A stretch of DNA of 64,000 nt from Sipunculus nudus (taxonomy: Eukaryota; Annelida; Sipuncula; Golfingiida; Sipunculidae): positions 35,882,862 to 35,946,861 of the forward strand of contig CM049307.1 in the NCBI GenBank assembly GCA_026874595.1, in the 5' to 3' direction. The notes under the pieces were generated by a model. That model made no database searches. It saw only the letters and a program-made list of their open reading frames with translations, and was not told where the DNA came from. Shown here piece by piece: positions 13,456 to 28,500 of this stretch. The first letter of the stretch is position 1. The number at the start of each line of letters is the position of its first letter. A program made the translations under genes and the position numbers.

Positions 13456-14621
13456 TCTGTGACTGTTTAACACATGACATGAACTATAAGCGTATTACAA
13501 TAGCTTAGCTAAGTTTCACTTGATCATACGGAACTCCATCCGGCCTTTTCCTGTGAGGCTGTAAATGAAAATGAGACTATTTAGGATAATTTTGTTAACA
13601 TAAAACAACAAGGAGCTCGACTGTCTATAGGGCCAGACCACTATTCTCCACTCGTACAAAGCTGGAAACAACATATAGTCAAGAGTACACAACCGAGCCT
13701 TGCTATGTACAGTCTGCAGCGCTGACATATACATGTAGTGAACAAGTGTCAAGCAGACGAATCGATGGAGTCCGTAGGCCTACGTGTCGGGCCAGAACCA
13801 GCCCGGTTTTCCTGGGCCAATTTTCTTTAAATACTGCATGGTGACAGAATGATGAACGTACTTTTACTTCGTAATGAATTTATCCAGATGCTGATGAACC
13901 TGCCTTGAAGTGCTGGATATAAACGGCCGTATCATCATCAAAATGTAGGCTAGTTGGCGCCAGATAGACCATTTGGCTGTACACCCTTCCGTATTTTCTG
14001 GGCAAAACATGGTCTGCTGTTCATCCGTTTGCACACCGGCAACTTGCACCACCCAAATTCAGCAAGTGTATTGGTAATTTGATCCGTATGTAAAACTATA
14101 GAGGCGTTTTATAGACGTGTCTAAATATATTATTTTGGTTAAATGAGTAATGTTCAGTTATTTTCCTCGTGGAATTTTAAACTGGATGGTTATTAACGTT
14201 CATGCAAACACAAAATTTTTAGTGGTTTCAACTTTTTTATAGGTAAAAAATAAGCAACCATGTACTCTTATGCAGTTGCCAGATAAGGCGCTTCGTGACT
14301 ACAGTTAACATGGCATTACATTTTTATTAACTATCATGCACATTTTTCCAGAATGACTGCATCACGTTTTTTAATTAGGCTCATAATATACTACCATTGG
14401 AGAGTTTTGGGACATCTTAACTGTACGTCTAATTCAGGATTCGTAAATCAAATGGTTAGAAAACATGAAAGTCTAAATGACGGACAGACATCCAACAGAA
14501 ACAGGATTATCGCAACTGCTGTTGAGTGCAACTATTACAATGATATAGAGATAGACAAGTGAAAGTTTGGTGTAATTTTGATGACAACACGGACTGCAAA
14601 GTTCATTTATCAAAGAAAACA

Positions 14622-15345
14622 TCTTTGTGACCCGGCCTTCCAAGCATGGTATGAATACAAAATTCCCAGATCTTTTCCCGGATGATTTTGACGGCTACAG
14701 GTCAATTTTTTTTCAAACTGTTTGGAGTAGATACATGTTAAGCAGCCAGTCACTCGAAAGGTAATGTTTATGCAAGAGAAAACTAAAATGAGCATTTGCA
14801 ATGCAGAAACCGATGTCTCTCATCCCTATGGGTCTCCCATCCCCAAATTTGTGGGAAAAAAATTAACTTCTTCAAAAGTCACAGAATTCACAAATAATTT
14901 TTTTAAGGCTGATTTTACCTTGAAGATGAAGGTCAAGGTCACTGGTTTCCAAACACTTCCCAGATTTTTAAAGAAACATTTCACAAGTAGAATTTCATGA
15001 AAATATTCCAAGTGGTTCAAAAGTTATTGCATTCACAAATAATTTCTGTTCCGGCTGATTTGAATTTGAAGAACCAGGATAAGGTCACAAGCTTTTGAGC
15101 TCTTAAAAGAATTTGATTGAAGCACTTAAGAGTTTCAAATGTGAGGTAAAATTATGAGATACTTAAAAATTTATGGTTAACAAAAAATTTAAAATTCGAC
15201 CTATTTGACCTTAATAATGGACCAAGTCACAAGTTTTCAAAATTTCATGAAAATTGAGTTTTTCAAAGGATATCACGTTCACAAAATGTTAATGACAATG
15301 ACAGACCAAACACTCTCCCCAACAGGAAGGGAGACATAAATACAG
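14622..15345 (+). repeat. AGGTCA-rich interspersed repeat with a 3' hairpin
   Basis: Repeated phrases occur (TTCACAAATAATTT, AAGGTCAAGGTCACTGG, TTTCATGAAAAT) at irregular steps. The right end has a hairpin with arms TCTCCC (15314-15319) and GGGAGA (15329-15334), then CATAAA. The hairpin-plus-A-rich end matches the architecture of the other repeat families here. It is non-coding. Confidence 0.55.
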
Positions 15346-15509
15346 CAAAGTAACTGATTTCATTTCAGGGTCACTAAATTACAATTACCCTTAGTGAAAG
15401 CATTTTCTCAAATTCATGGAACTACCCCTCCTTCCCCCCCCCTGTATGGCAAAATTTATTTCAGGTTTTTACCAATTCACAGAACGTTGTTTTTTCTTGC
15501 TTAAGGATC

Positions 15510-16055
15510 ATACTATCACCTTCCGTAACCTAATAATATCACCTTTCATAACCTCTTACTATAATCTTTCATAACCCTATACTATCACCTTTCATAACCT
15601 CATGCTATCACCTTTTATATCCCCATACTATCACCTTTTATATCCTCATACGATCACCTTTCATAACTTTATACTATCACCTTTCATAACCTCATATTAT
15701 CACCTTTCATAACCTCATATTATCACCTTTCATAACCTCATATTATCACCTTTCATAACCTCACACTATCGCCTTTCTTAACCTCACACTATCACCTGTC
15801 ATAACCTCATACTACCACCTGTCATAACCTTTCTTAACCTCACACTATCACCTGTCATAACCTCATACTATCACCTGTCATAACCTTTCTTAACCTCACA
15901 CTATCACCTGTCATAACCTCATACTATCACCTGTCATAACCTCATAATATCTCCTGTCATAACCTCATACTATCACCTGTCAGAACCTCATAATATCTCC
16001 TGTCATAACCTCATATTATCAGCTTTCATAACCTCATACTATCACCTTTAACTCG
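15510..16055. repeat. 23-bp minisatellite beside the EIF3B 3' end
   Basis: Roughly 22 units of about 23 bp, with a consensus close to CTATCACCTTTCATAACCTC plus ATA. Variants alternate TTTCAT with TGTCAT, and some units are shortened. It ends about 60 bp from the inferred EIF3B polyadenylation signal. Confidence 0.9.
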
Positions 16056-16113
16056 CCCAAATCTAAGATACATTAAATGGAAAACACAACAAACATATAT
16101 AGCTGGAACAAAA

Positions 16114-16119
16114 TTTATT
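16114..16119 (-). terminator. Likely polyadenylation signal of EIF3B
   Basis: On the minus strand this reads AATAAA, 387 bp past the EIF3B stop codon. It would give a 3' UTR of about 0.4 kb, ending just before the 23-bp minisatellite. No transcript evidence is available, so the cleavage point is inferred. Confidence 0.5.
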
Positions 16120-16505
16120 TCTAATACCAGCTTTCTTGGATACCACAATACATATTCAGAGTTCATGCAGGCAGAAGAATACATTCCTATCCTAAATGGA
16201 ATTGGGTAATATGCAGAATAGTATCCATAGAGAATTGTAAGGCTCAATACATAACATCTGGCACAACATAGTACAAGATCACACTTCATGGGCCTAGATG
16301 TACACAACACCATATAATCAGAGCCCATTATTGATTATAAATTGGTGGGCTTGTGAAAAATATACAGTTCTTGTAATGCCAAGGGTGCCTGTCTAGGATC
16401 ACCCTTGCAGTGATGTAATATGATTTTTGCAGTAAATTCGTTGGCGATTTTAACGAGCAATGGTATTCCAAGATGGCTGCAGACGAGATAATGGCAGGGG
16501 GTTGT

Positions 16506-19500
16506 CTACTCCTCAATGACAGTTTCCTCGACTTTAAGCAGGAATTCAACGACTTCTTCCTCCATGTTCTCCACATAGCTATCCAGCTCATCAGTATCGA
16601 TTCCTAAACAAACACAGAAGGTACACAATCTCCAATACTTCAGTATAACTGTCAGGAGTGTCAATACAGGGGGATGGGGGTAGTATATCAGATCCCCCCA
16701 CTTTTTGTCAAAGGGGCTGGGGCAATGGTCAATGTAATCATCCCCCCACTATTCAGAGAATAATATTTATATTTTGCAAATGAAATATTTTATTAATAGA
16801 ATTACAGACTTTATTTCTGTGACATATTATCTCTAAACCTGGTTTAGAAAGAACTTAATCTGTAAAAAAACAATATCTTATATTCTGAAACCTTATAGTT
16901 AATTGCAATATATATGAAATGTGTCATACAGACACTAAAAAGGTGTAGGTGTGTGTGTGTATATGTATATGTATATGTATATATATATATACACACAGAC
17001 ACACACACACATATACATATATGTGTGTGCGCACAAGTCATCCCCCTACCCTGGAAGAAAAACTTACACAAATGATAACTGTCACAGTACAATCATACAT
17101 CAGTACATATGGGTGTGCTTATGGTAACATACTCAAATAGATATTTCTTGGCACCACAGGTGTCATAGTATTGCCAGACATTACCCCCCCCCCTTTAAGA
17201 ACAGTCCCTATATCTTGAGCAGCATACACTGACATTTGGCAAGCGACTAAGGTTTCTTCCATCTAACAACTTGAGATACAACATTTTTCACCAAATATGG
17301 GGGCCAATAAAGAGAATCACTCTTATGAAAAGAGGATAAATTAATACTATAAAAATGGAAAGGTAGGTGGTGCCACCTGACTGTTTTAAGAGAAAACTTT
17401 CAAAGATGGATGGACATGCCAAATTTCAGACAAATACCTTGAACCATTCCGGAGATAAAAGCAATTTTCAGAGGAAGCACATGTACAGATGGACGCCACA
17501 GCAAAAAGACTGCAGATGGCACCACCAGTCTGACGTACAAGATGAAGGAGTCCAAGATCTATGAATATGCACAATTTCAGGCCAATAGGGCAACCCACTC
17601 CTCAGATAAGGGCATTAATTTATTCTACAAAAACAGAAAGGTAGGTGGCGCCACCTGTCTGGTTTATGAGAAAACTTTCAAAGATGGATTGAAATGCTCA
17701 ATTTCAGACAAATACCTTTGAACCACTCTGGCGATATAAGCAATTTTCACCAAAAGCACATGTACACATGGGAGCCACAGCAAAACCATTGCCGATGGCG
17801 CCACCTGTCTTGAGTAAAAGATGGAGGAGTGCAAGATCTATGGATAGGCACAGTTTCAGGTCAATAGTGCAAATCACTCCTCAGAAAGGCCATTAATTTA
17901 TTCTACAAAAACAGTGGGTAGGTGGTGCTTCCTGTCTAGTTTACAAGAAAAATTTCCGAGATGGATGGACATGTCAAATTTCAGACCATTACCTTGGACC
18001 ACTCCGGAGATATGAGCAATTTCAGCCAAAGCACATGTACAGGTGGACACCACTGCTAACAATTGCAGATGGTGCCACCAGTCTTGAATACAAGATGGAG
18101 GTATCCAAGATCAATGTACATGCACAATTTCAGCCCAATCTATCAATAAGTTTTAGACTTATAATGCTCACAGTAATGTCAAGTGGCAATGATAAGGTAT
18201 TAAAAGGCACAAAAACAAGAGAAAGACAGAAGGTGGTGCCACCTGTCTTCCACAAAAGACAAAGATATCCAAGATCTTCAGTCAAATTGATTTTTTTACC
18301 AATGGATCCCTTATTGAGATATTTATGATTTAGTGTGATTTTCACCATATATGGCAATATTCAAGGTCAAGGCCACTCTCATAGGAAAGGTCATGACCCC
18401 AATTTAAATATACATCATTCCATAACCCATGTCTATGTATATGCATAATATGAAAGAAATCTGTCCATTAGTTTTTGACTTATAATGCTCACAGTACTGT
18501 CAAGTGGCAATGATGGGGGTATTAAATGGCACGAAAACAAGAAAAGGATAACAGGTGGCACCAACCAGTTTCCAGAACATGACAACACTATCTAAGATCT
18601 TCGGTCAAGTTGATTTAGGATCAATCCATGCAAGATTTCTTGAGATATTTAAGAATCTGTGTGATTTTCCCCCATAATGGACCTATTCAAGGTCAAGGTC
18701 ACTTTCCTAGTAATAGTCATGACCCCATTTTCAATAGGCTTCGTCCTCTCGCCCATATTTATGCACAAGTCCAGTTTGGTAAAGATCTGTAAAATATTTT
18801 TTGAGTTATCGCGTCCAAACGAAATCTCTGGGGCAGTGGAGACAGTACAACGTGCCTAAACCATAGTATCTCCAGACTTTTTCTGGCGATACAATAATAA
18901 ATATAGTATTCTAAAATATTTTCCTGATGTATTCAAAGTAAAGATCATAAATGAAACTTTTCAAAGTAAAACCTGGAAAGCTGTTGCTCTTATAAAGGAA
19001 AGGATCACTTTCTTGCTCAAACATAAAATATAAAATTAAAAATATGAACTGCCTGCCTGTCCCTCTTCAGCTGAAGCACAGTGTTTTTTATTTTGCTAAG
19101 TTTTCTTGATCTTACAACTTTGGTAGCATTTATATTTTATAAACAATTCCACAACAAAATACAGGGCTCTGAAGTGTATTCTCATCATTCCCTTGACCTG
19201 AATATTTGCTGATGTGTTATAATCAAAAGTCTACGGTAAATACCTTCTCTGAGCTGGAGACGTAGATCTTTCTCCTCAGCAAGCCTGGCTTCAATCTCGT
19301 CACGCCAGGCATTGTACTCCTCAATTAACATCTGCCTCTTCTCAACCATTTCCTGTTAATGATGTAATATGACAGATTATTCTCTGTGAAATGCAATGCA
19401 TATATATATGTAATGTATGATAGTGTATTCTATACAATTATCTCCATAAGCCTCAAGCACACTGTTACATGAGCCAATTTGTTTGGACTGATCAGGTTTG

Positions 19501-22500
19501 TCCTTTCATGAATTAAGATCTTCATTGTTGTCTTTGCTGATGAAATTTGTAACTGTTTTATACAGTTTACAGACAAATCTACATTAAAACTAGAATACAG
19601 GTAGTCGACAAGCGACTTTGTGTATCTGCCAAAATCAGAGTGGAACGGGTGAAGTGAGGCACTGATTGAGTGGCAAGGGGAAATAGAGTGAGGTGTGTTG
19701 CATATTAGCACGGATGTCTGCAGCCTAAATGTGTATGTAGGTTGTGCCACCTTCCACAAAATCCAGAAAGCTGTCCAAGTTGTATACATATGCAAAATTT
19801 TAGGCAGATAAGTCAAACCACTACTTGTATATGAGTGATTTTATCCCACAGCAGACAAACAGAAGGACACTGTGCAAAAATGGTGGCAGGTGGAGCCACC
19901 AATTTTGTGTATGATTAAGAGCTATGTGAGATCGATACCCATGCAAAATTTCAGGGGGATATGTCCAACCAGTCCTGAAATATAAGCCTGAATGTCTGCA
20001 GTGTTAACATAAATGTAGGTGGCGCCACCTGCCAAAAAGTAGAGAAAGCTATCCAAGATGTATAAGCACGCAAAATTTTAGCCAGATAAATCAATCAACT
20101 ACTGAGATATGAGTGATTTTAGCCCATGGCAGACAAACAGACGGACGCTGTGCAAAAATGATTGCAAGTGGCCCCTCCAGTTTTGTGTATGATAAAGAGT
20201 TATGTGAGATCTATACACATGCAAAATTTTGGCCTAATCGGTTAAATGGTTCCCGAGATATAAGCTTTTATGTCTTTAGCGTAATTTAGAATGTAGGTGG
20301 CGCCACCTGTCATAAAACCAAGAAAGCTGTCCAGGATGTATAAACATGCAAAATTTTAGGCAGATATCACAAACCACTGCCAAGATATGAGTGATTTTAA
20401 CCAAAGGCAGACAAACAGATGGACACTGTGCAAACATGGTTGCAGGTGGCGCCACCATTTTTTGTGTATGTTATAAAGCTATCCAAGGGCTACATTTGTA
20501 CAAATTTTTTTTCCTGATCGGTCCAACAGTTCCTGAGATATGTGGGTTTATGTGTGGAAACAGACGCACAAATGGACATGGGAAGAGAGGAAAGGTCAGA
20601 GGTCAACACCAATTGGTTAGGCAACAGTTCACGTGACCCAATAATTGGTGTTAGTTTCGGAAAATCAGTCCAGTAGTCTCAGAGGAGTTCTCTGGAAAAG
20701 AATACGGCGGCGGCGGAACCCGGTCAAAAACATAGTATCTGCAAAACTTTGTTTTGACCGATACAACTAATGCATCCTTTCTAATAAAACAAATATGTAT
20801 GTATAAATATGCTTGGGGTGTGAAATCAGCTGTATATTTCAGCTGACATAAACAAGGTGCTTACCTTTGAAGCCTTGGACTGGGTCTGCCTATCCTTCAG
20901 CTCAAACTGATGACGATACTTGTTCATGTTCCTCTTGATTTCCTAAAATAAATTGAGATTCTATTGTTACCTATATATATATACATTAACCATAAAACAT
21001 GAAGATAAGGAAAGGCCAGAATAGGTAAGATCCCAACTGCAACCTCAGGGTTATTCTTCAACTGCTTTGCTATTTCTGATCTACTCCTGGTAATTATTTA
21101 GTCTTCCCACTTGACAAACTCCAGATCATCTTGCATGTAATATTACAAATGACAAATTTTTTTTTAATATATATTTTACACAATGGAAACAATGCTGTGA
21201 CTAGCACATGTAATTAAGGATAATCATTTTCACTGGTGGTTCCTGTAACTGAGAAAGCATGACTTGTTATTCCTGTGGAATGACAAATTAACTACTTCTT
21301 AATCAAATGAATCTTGGATTTTTAAGGTAGGTCCTGTGTTGGGGACAATCCTACCTTGATATCCTTGTCAGTGAGGAGTGAGGGTGGATGAGGCCTCCAG
21401 GACAGCTGACAAAACTTCTCCATCTGCTGCTTCATCAGCAGCTTGCCCTGTCAATCAAACAGACTGCAGGGTCAGCAAATGTATAATTATAAGTTGTTTT
21501 TTTCAAAAATCTATTGAATGAGAAAGATTTTTTTTCTGTTTTTTTTTTTAACTTGGTTGTGCCTGTGAGTATTTTCATTTTATTTTTAAATAATTTTGGT
21601 AGTCTTCATTTTTATTTTATTTTAGGCTAATTGTTGGTAGTCTTTTCACTTCCATTTTATTTTAAAATATTTTTAAGTAAATACAATCATTTTTGAGATT
21701 TTAGTTGATATGTAAATTAAATCTTTAACACACAAAAACATATAATTTTACTTTTTTTCAGATTTTCCTCAGTCATACCAATAAATATCAGCATTAACAA
21801 ATAATAGGGATTGTGACCCTACTAGCTGACTGCAGTGCTAAGATAAGAAATACTGTCTGCTGTTAACATGAATTCAAAGCAGTGGTTACCTGGAAGTTCC
21901 ACATCCAGTAGGCGTTATCCACTTTGTGACCCCACCAGCTGACAGCTGTGACCACATAACGACCTGTCTGATCCCACTCAACATCTGTAGCCATGAAATG
22001 TTCTGTCTGTGCCATCACTGTCATGTCATTTGTGTCAACAAACTCCAAGACACCATTCATACTGCAGAACAGATTATACATAAATCAGTAATTTCAAAGT
22101 ATTCTTTGTTCTTTGTGTTCTTTGTTCAATAACTGTTGATATAACAAGAACCAAAAGAATAAATTCTAACTTGTACCTACTTCAGTGAAATCTAAAATAC
22201 CAGTCTGAATAACTGTTATGAAGAAAGGCCATTTGGATTTTATTAATTTTGGTAAAGACAGTTCATCTAGTACCATTCTTTGCCAACAGGGGTCAGCACC
22301 AATCAAATGAAGGCTGTAAAAAGATTCCATGGATTAGTCCATGAATGCTTCAGTATGGAGTGATGAAAGTTGGTAAAAAGAAAAGGGGTCACGGTGTTGA
22401 TTCCATTAGTTTATATATCAAAAGTGGGTTTACAACTAGATATTTCTTGGCACCACAGGTGCCATAGTATCCCCAGACAATTACCCCCCCCCCCCCAGCC

Positions 22501-25500
22501 TGGAAGAATAGGATCCCATCTTGAATTCAGATGCAGAGACTGACACTTGGCAAGCCACCATGGTTTCTTATAAGTATGGGCATATTTAAGGTAAAGGTCA
22601 CTCTCATAGAAGAGGTCAAGATCCAAATTGAAACATATCTCATTCCGTAACCCATATCTATATACATGATATGAAAGAATTTGTCCATTAGTTTTCAACT
22701 TATCATGCTCACAGTGATGTCAAGTGGCAATGGTTGGGTATTACAAGGTGCGAAAGCAAGAAAATGACACAAGGTGGCGCCACCTGTTTTCTGCAGAAAA
22801 GGGAAAAAAATTCCAAACTTTAAAAAAAAAAATTTAAAAATTAAAAATTTTTTTTAAAAATTAAAAATATATATATGCATGATATGAAAGAAATCTGTCC
22901 TTTAGTTTTCAATTTATCATGCTAACAGTGCTGTCAAGTGGCAATGGTGGGGTATTAACAGGTGCAAAAGCAAGAAAAAGACACAAGGTGGCGCTACCTG
23001 TATTAGCATAATCGCTGCTGACCTTGAAAAAATGCATCAAGGTCATCCATGTTCGGACTTCAGCTAGCCGTTGATAAGATGCATCAAACCTGTGGGTTTG
23101 GCGACTGTACCTCAAATTCTTACAAAAATATTGCGTTAACATTATTTTAACAAGAAAACGACACAAGGTGGCACCACCTGTCTTCTGCAAAAGACAAAGC
23201 TATCCAAGATCTTCGGTCAATTTGATTTTTGGATCATTCCATGTATCCCTTACTGAGATATTAAAGATTTTGTGTGAATTTCACCAAATGTGGGAATATT
23301 CAAGGTCAAGGCCACTCTCATAGGAAAGGTTATGACTCCAATTTAAATAAACATCATCCCATAACCCATATCTATGTATATGCATAATATAAAAGAAATC
23401 TGTCCATTTTTTTTTACTTATAATGCTCACAGTACTGTCAAGTGGCAATTTTTGGGGTATTAAAAGGCACGAAAACAAGTAAAGAATTATAGGTGGCGCC
23501 ACCAGTTTCTGGAACATGACAACCCTATCCATGATCTTCGATCAACTTGATTTTGGGATCAATCCATGCAAGATTTCTTAAGATATTTAAGAATTTGTGT
23601 GATTTTCCCAAAATTTGGACCTATTCAAGGTCAAGGACACTCTCCCAATGAAGGTCATGACTTCATTTTCAAGAGGCGTTGCCTCTCACCCATATCCATA
23701 CATATACCAAGTTTGGTAAAGATCCGTGAAATATTTTTTGAGTTATCATGCCAACAAGATTTATAAGCGGCGGTGGGGGGACCAGTATGAAAACATAGTA
23801 TCCAAAGTCGGGGATACAATTAACTATATGATGTTGAAAGAACATAATAAGTAGAATGCAGTAAATATTTCAAGCTTAAAGCAATTCATGGCATGAGATT
23901 TTTTTTTCCATTCATGGCATCATATCTATGTAAATTTTGCAAAGCTCACCCTCTCAAACCTGCTATCACAATGAACTGGCCATTGGGACACCAGAATAGG
24001 CTGTTGGCTTGTCTCTTCTCAAGGGTTTCTGAAGAAAAAAAATAATTTATACACATGATAAACTGAAAATTAAATTGTGTAATGCAGGAAAATATGACAC
24101 AAGCTATAAAAATATTATTTAAAAAATCAAACTGCAACATTTACATACATGTTAAAATATAAAATACTTTTATACTAAAAGGAATTAATTTGTTGCTGGT
24201 AGTTAAATAACCTAGATGCTAAACCATCTTCAAAATATTAAAATAAAGATACCAGTAATCTTTTCATTTCTGTGTTTTTTTATACTCCTGAGATGTTGCA
24301 GCTGTTATGATATTAGCCTGATATTTAGCAGCTATTTTCACTTAGATACAATGCTGAATCTAACCACATACATCCTGTCTGATCAATATTTTTTTCTGCT
24401 GAGGATATAGCTTGTAAATTCTGTGCTTACGGCACAAAACCCTGCACTTACTGATGAGTTCCAGCTTGCCACCCTTATTTACGTTGTAGAAACTAACACT
24501 GATTCTTGGAGATTCACCATGGATGACAGCAAATTTGGACCCCGTAGGTTCCCAAGCAAAAGCAACAATGGATTCTGAAATTAGCAATATTCATGGTATA
24601 TATCACTTGGTAAGAGGTGCTTATCTATACACTGCCTTTGTTTTCAGTCTCTTTGCTTTATAATTCAAAAAGAAAAATATAACATTTTTGAAATACTGTG
24701 TATAAATTATTCACAGATCAATAGACATCAGATCCGAAGCAATATATTTCATATCTAAGAGATTACAGATCTATCACAGATGTGATGCAAGTGCCATTGT
24801 ATCAAACCAAATGGTAAATATGGGCTCAGTTTACATTTTATCACAATTTACTACAAATAATACAATGTAAATCTCTATATAAAATACAGTACCTTTGATT
24901 TCTTGGATATCTACAGGAATCTGTTTTTCCCTCATACGAAAGACATTAAGGTTGTGGTAAATTCCCTGGAAACAAAACATACATTTCACACAAATTGATT
25001 GCAAAAAGTACAAATTAATGGTGTTTTAGTTAATCTTTTATAATGACAACTAGTCTTTCACTTTCATAATAAACTAAATTGGTTGCATTTTTGTATATTT
25101 TTTTTTCAAATGATTGTGTAACCATATGCCTCCTTTAACAATACTGTTTTGCTAAGACTACTGGCTTGTAACTGCTATGAAAAGTTAAGTGACAAAATGT
25201 TAATAGTTTTACAAGACTGATAAGCTGTGATTGTTAATCAATTTTCTCCAAGTAAATTATTTACTGTAATACTGATTGGAGTCTGGTGACTTCCAGAGCA
25301 GTTCCCATCCTTAGGAGATGAATTTAGCCGAATGATATTGATAGTATTAGTGATTTACTCATTTTTCCAAATTCAATCATATTCCAGGAATTCTAAGGCT
25401 TGTTATATTAAGTGCAGTGTTTACTAAACAAACTCACAGCGTATTTGATGGTGTCATTCTCCTCCTTCTTCTTAGCGTAACGGTCCACCTTGATACACAG

Positions 25501-28500
25501 GAAGTCCCCAGTTTTCTGCCAGTGTATGTGACACTCTTTGACACTGAACAATGTCTTAATACACAGCTCCTTGCGTGAAGGGATCTCTTGCAAGGTTACG
25601 CGTGCAGGCACATCTTTTTCTTCTGGTGTCCAGTATGCCAAAATATTGTCAGTAGGCGACCACTGGAAGTCTCTGCAACATAAAATAAATGTGAACAAAC
25701 AACCCATATATCCTTGTAAACTTGGGTTTTTATCTTTCAGTTTTCAATATTTGATTCACATTTATATTTTATTTTCAAACAGTATTCAATGAATATTCCA
25801 TTTTCGAAGTTATTTTTCCCCCCCCAACTTTTTATCAGGAATTTTTTATCAGAGAATGTAAATCAACTGAAATCCAACCAGAATTAACAGATTGCGTAAG
25901 TGCACTATCATTTATTTATCAACTCAATTATATCATCAAATGTTGAAATAGAAAAAAAATTTATTAACATTTTTAAATAATTAAGAGTTTACCTGACACC
26001 CTTGATTTTTAGACTTTTTTTGTCTAGTAGACCAAAAGACTGAAAATAAACAGAAGATCATAATTACCAGAAATCCATCCAGTTATTATCTTATACTGAC
26101 AGAAATAACCTGTAGTACTACTAATTCTAAGCTTGACTATGCTTGACAAAATTGCTCCTGTTGCTTTTTTTTTAAATTACAGTTGTCACTTTATTATACT
26201 AAGTATTCAAAGTACAATTTTACATAAGAAAACAATAATGCACATACTATTGACATATTTTATCTACCAACACACAAATATACATATACACATATTAACA
26301 ATTCAAATTTGATATTTACAGGATGTCCCAACATTCAATATTAAATCTGTTTTATTCTCAAATGTATAGAAGAAATGCAACAATACACACCATTTGATAC
26401 TTCAAACATGTAGTAACAAATTTTGAATCTGTTTCATACTTAAATGTTCAACAGAAATGCAAAAATACACACAATACATAAGTAACATACATACTATCAT
26501 GACATGATTCATGTATCTGGTTAAATGTCACTTCCACAGTTTAATACTTACAGGTGTTTCATAGACACTGATGGCATCAGTCTGCATTCTAGCAAAGAAA
26601 TTTCCATCAGGGCTCCACCTTGGAAAAAATAATACACCAGGAAAATTGATCAACTAGTCAACAGGTATGGCTTGCTACAGATATTAAAATATCTTAATAA
26701 AAACAGAAGATACAAGTCAACACCTATTATGTAGGCACTAGGTAGAAACCATGAACCAAGCCAGGACAAAGGTGTTTACCATGATGGCGAGACATTTTAG
26801 GTCTTGCATGAATTAATCTACCCATATTAAACCCCACTTATCACAAGAGTATATTCTCTATATAGTCCATGCTTCTAAGCTGTGACATGACTGGCTGTGT
26901 AACACAGTAACACTACCTACCATCATCAGAATTTAAGATGAACAATAAATTAAAGGGAATTAATTTTCACCTTCCCAGGCCACAAATTGGATACAAGTTT
27001 CATTCTCAGCAGACTCAATTTAACTTTAAAATGTCTAAGCTTTTATTAGATAAAGACATTTAAATAAAAAAGACCTATGATAGAGCGTTATGGATAAACA
27101 CACTCTACAGCACAGCTAATGAACAAAGGAGCATTACGGGTGAACTCACTTGAAGATTGGCCATACAGAAGCGTTGTCACAGTGGAAGCCTCTTTTCTTC
27201 TGACCTGTACGCAGGTCCCAGATAATCACCGCCTGGGGGTCATCACGAATGTCAAGCATCGGGCTGAAGGTCACCAAATACCTGAAAAAGAATGGGAACC
27301 ATGTGTAAATTATAAGTGGCACTACAAAAACTGTAATTTCAAATATGAGTCATGTGACCAACATTTGCACAAAACTTGATGATGCTAGCTCCTGTCGTTT
27401 CTGAGATTGTTATGTCAGTTTGCTAACCTGGCTAAATGACGAAGTTCAAATTCCTGTAACTCAGCCAAAATTCATCAAACCCAAACCATTTGAACAAACT
27501 TGAGAGCTTATCTCTGGGATTATTTTTTTTTTAACACTGAACGATTTGGTGAATGATTTCAGAGAAGAAGATTTTCAAATGTTTTTAGCTTTCCCCCATA
27601 AAAAGGAAAGTTCATGCAGGTGGCCCCACAAAACACTCAATCCCACAACATTTGACATGTGTCAGATTTTGGCATAATTTGGGGATGCTAGCTCCTGGTG
27701 GCACCACCAATACCTCAAATTCATATATGAGTCATGTGACCAACATTTGCCTTAAATTTGGTGAAGTTAGCTCTAGCCGTTTCTGACATTGTAATTTTAT
27801 TATCCTTATTTGGTTAAATGACAAAGTTCAACTTCCTGTAACTCAGTCAAAATTCACCAAACTTGAACCATTCAAACAAACTTTAGAGAGATGGTTTCAG
27901 GCACAATTTGACAGGATAGTTTTGGAGAAGAAGACTTAAAATTTTTTTTTGCTTATCCTTATAAAATCTAAGTAAATGCAGATAGCAAAATATTAGGTTC
28001 AAACCAATAAAGTTTGACAAGTGACTGATTCTTCCATAAAATTTTAAGCTGCTAGCTCTAACAGTTTTGGAGAAAGCATAGGTTAATGTATGGTGGAAGC
28101 CCAACAGTTGACACCAGACAGACAACGCCATGCCATTACATAAGCTAAAGGGTTTGCAAATAACAAGACCATGAAAAACTAGATGTGTCGGTATGACACG
28201 AATGCCCCCGCCTTGGGCAAATTAGAAACATTTGTTAAATTTTGTAAAATTTTTTTAAGTTCAGGAGGTGTTGTTTGGTCAAAAGTAGGTCAAGATGGGC
28301 AAAATGCAAACTCGATCTGTAACGGGTCATTATCAAGGAACACACCAAAAATCAGGCCAGTATGCAGGCACTGTGAAAAAAAGTCCATACATGTGCATTT
28401 TTCATAAAAATTTCTGTCTTTCATGAAATTTTCTATGTTCAGGATCTGTCATATGGTCAAAAATAGGTTAACTGGGACGAAACGCGAACTCGACCAGTAA

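Larger units (their letters stand above)
9661..14620. other. Intergenic or intronic sequence between repeats, no recognised gene
   Basis: Apart from the microsatellite and poly-G repeats listed separately, I see no protein family, RNA gene or exon with convincing splice sites. A first coding exon of the unkempt gene could lie between 5.6 and about 15 kb, but no sequence resembling its usual N-terminus was found. Confidence 0.4.

Noticed and set aside
15510-16055. CRISPR-like regular array
   Set aside because: Units of 23 bp are directly adjacent with no unique spacers, and the setting is a eukaryotic gene end. It is a minisatellite.
16026-16328. 100-codon minus-strand open frame
   Set aside because: It overlaps the minisatellite and the inferred EIF3B 3' UTR, and shows no family match.
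19430-19816. 128-codon minus-strand open frame
   Set aside because: It spans the 5' end of repeat copy B and intron sequence of EIF3B; the fragment at 214-411 is the same repeat reading.
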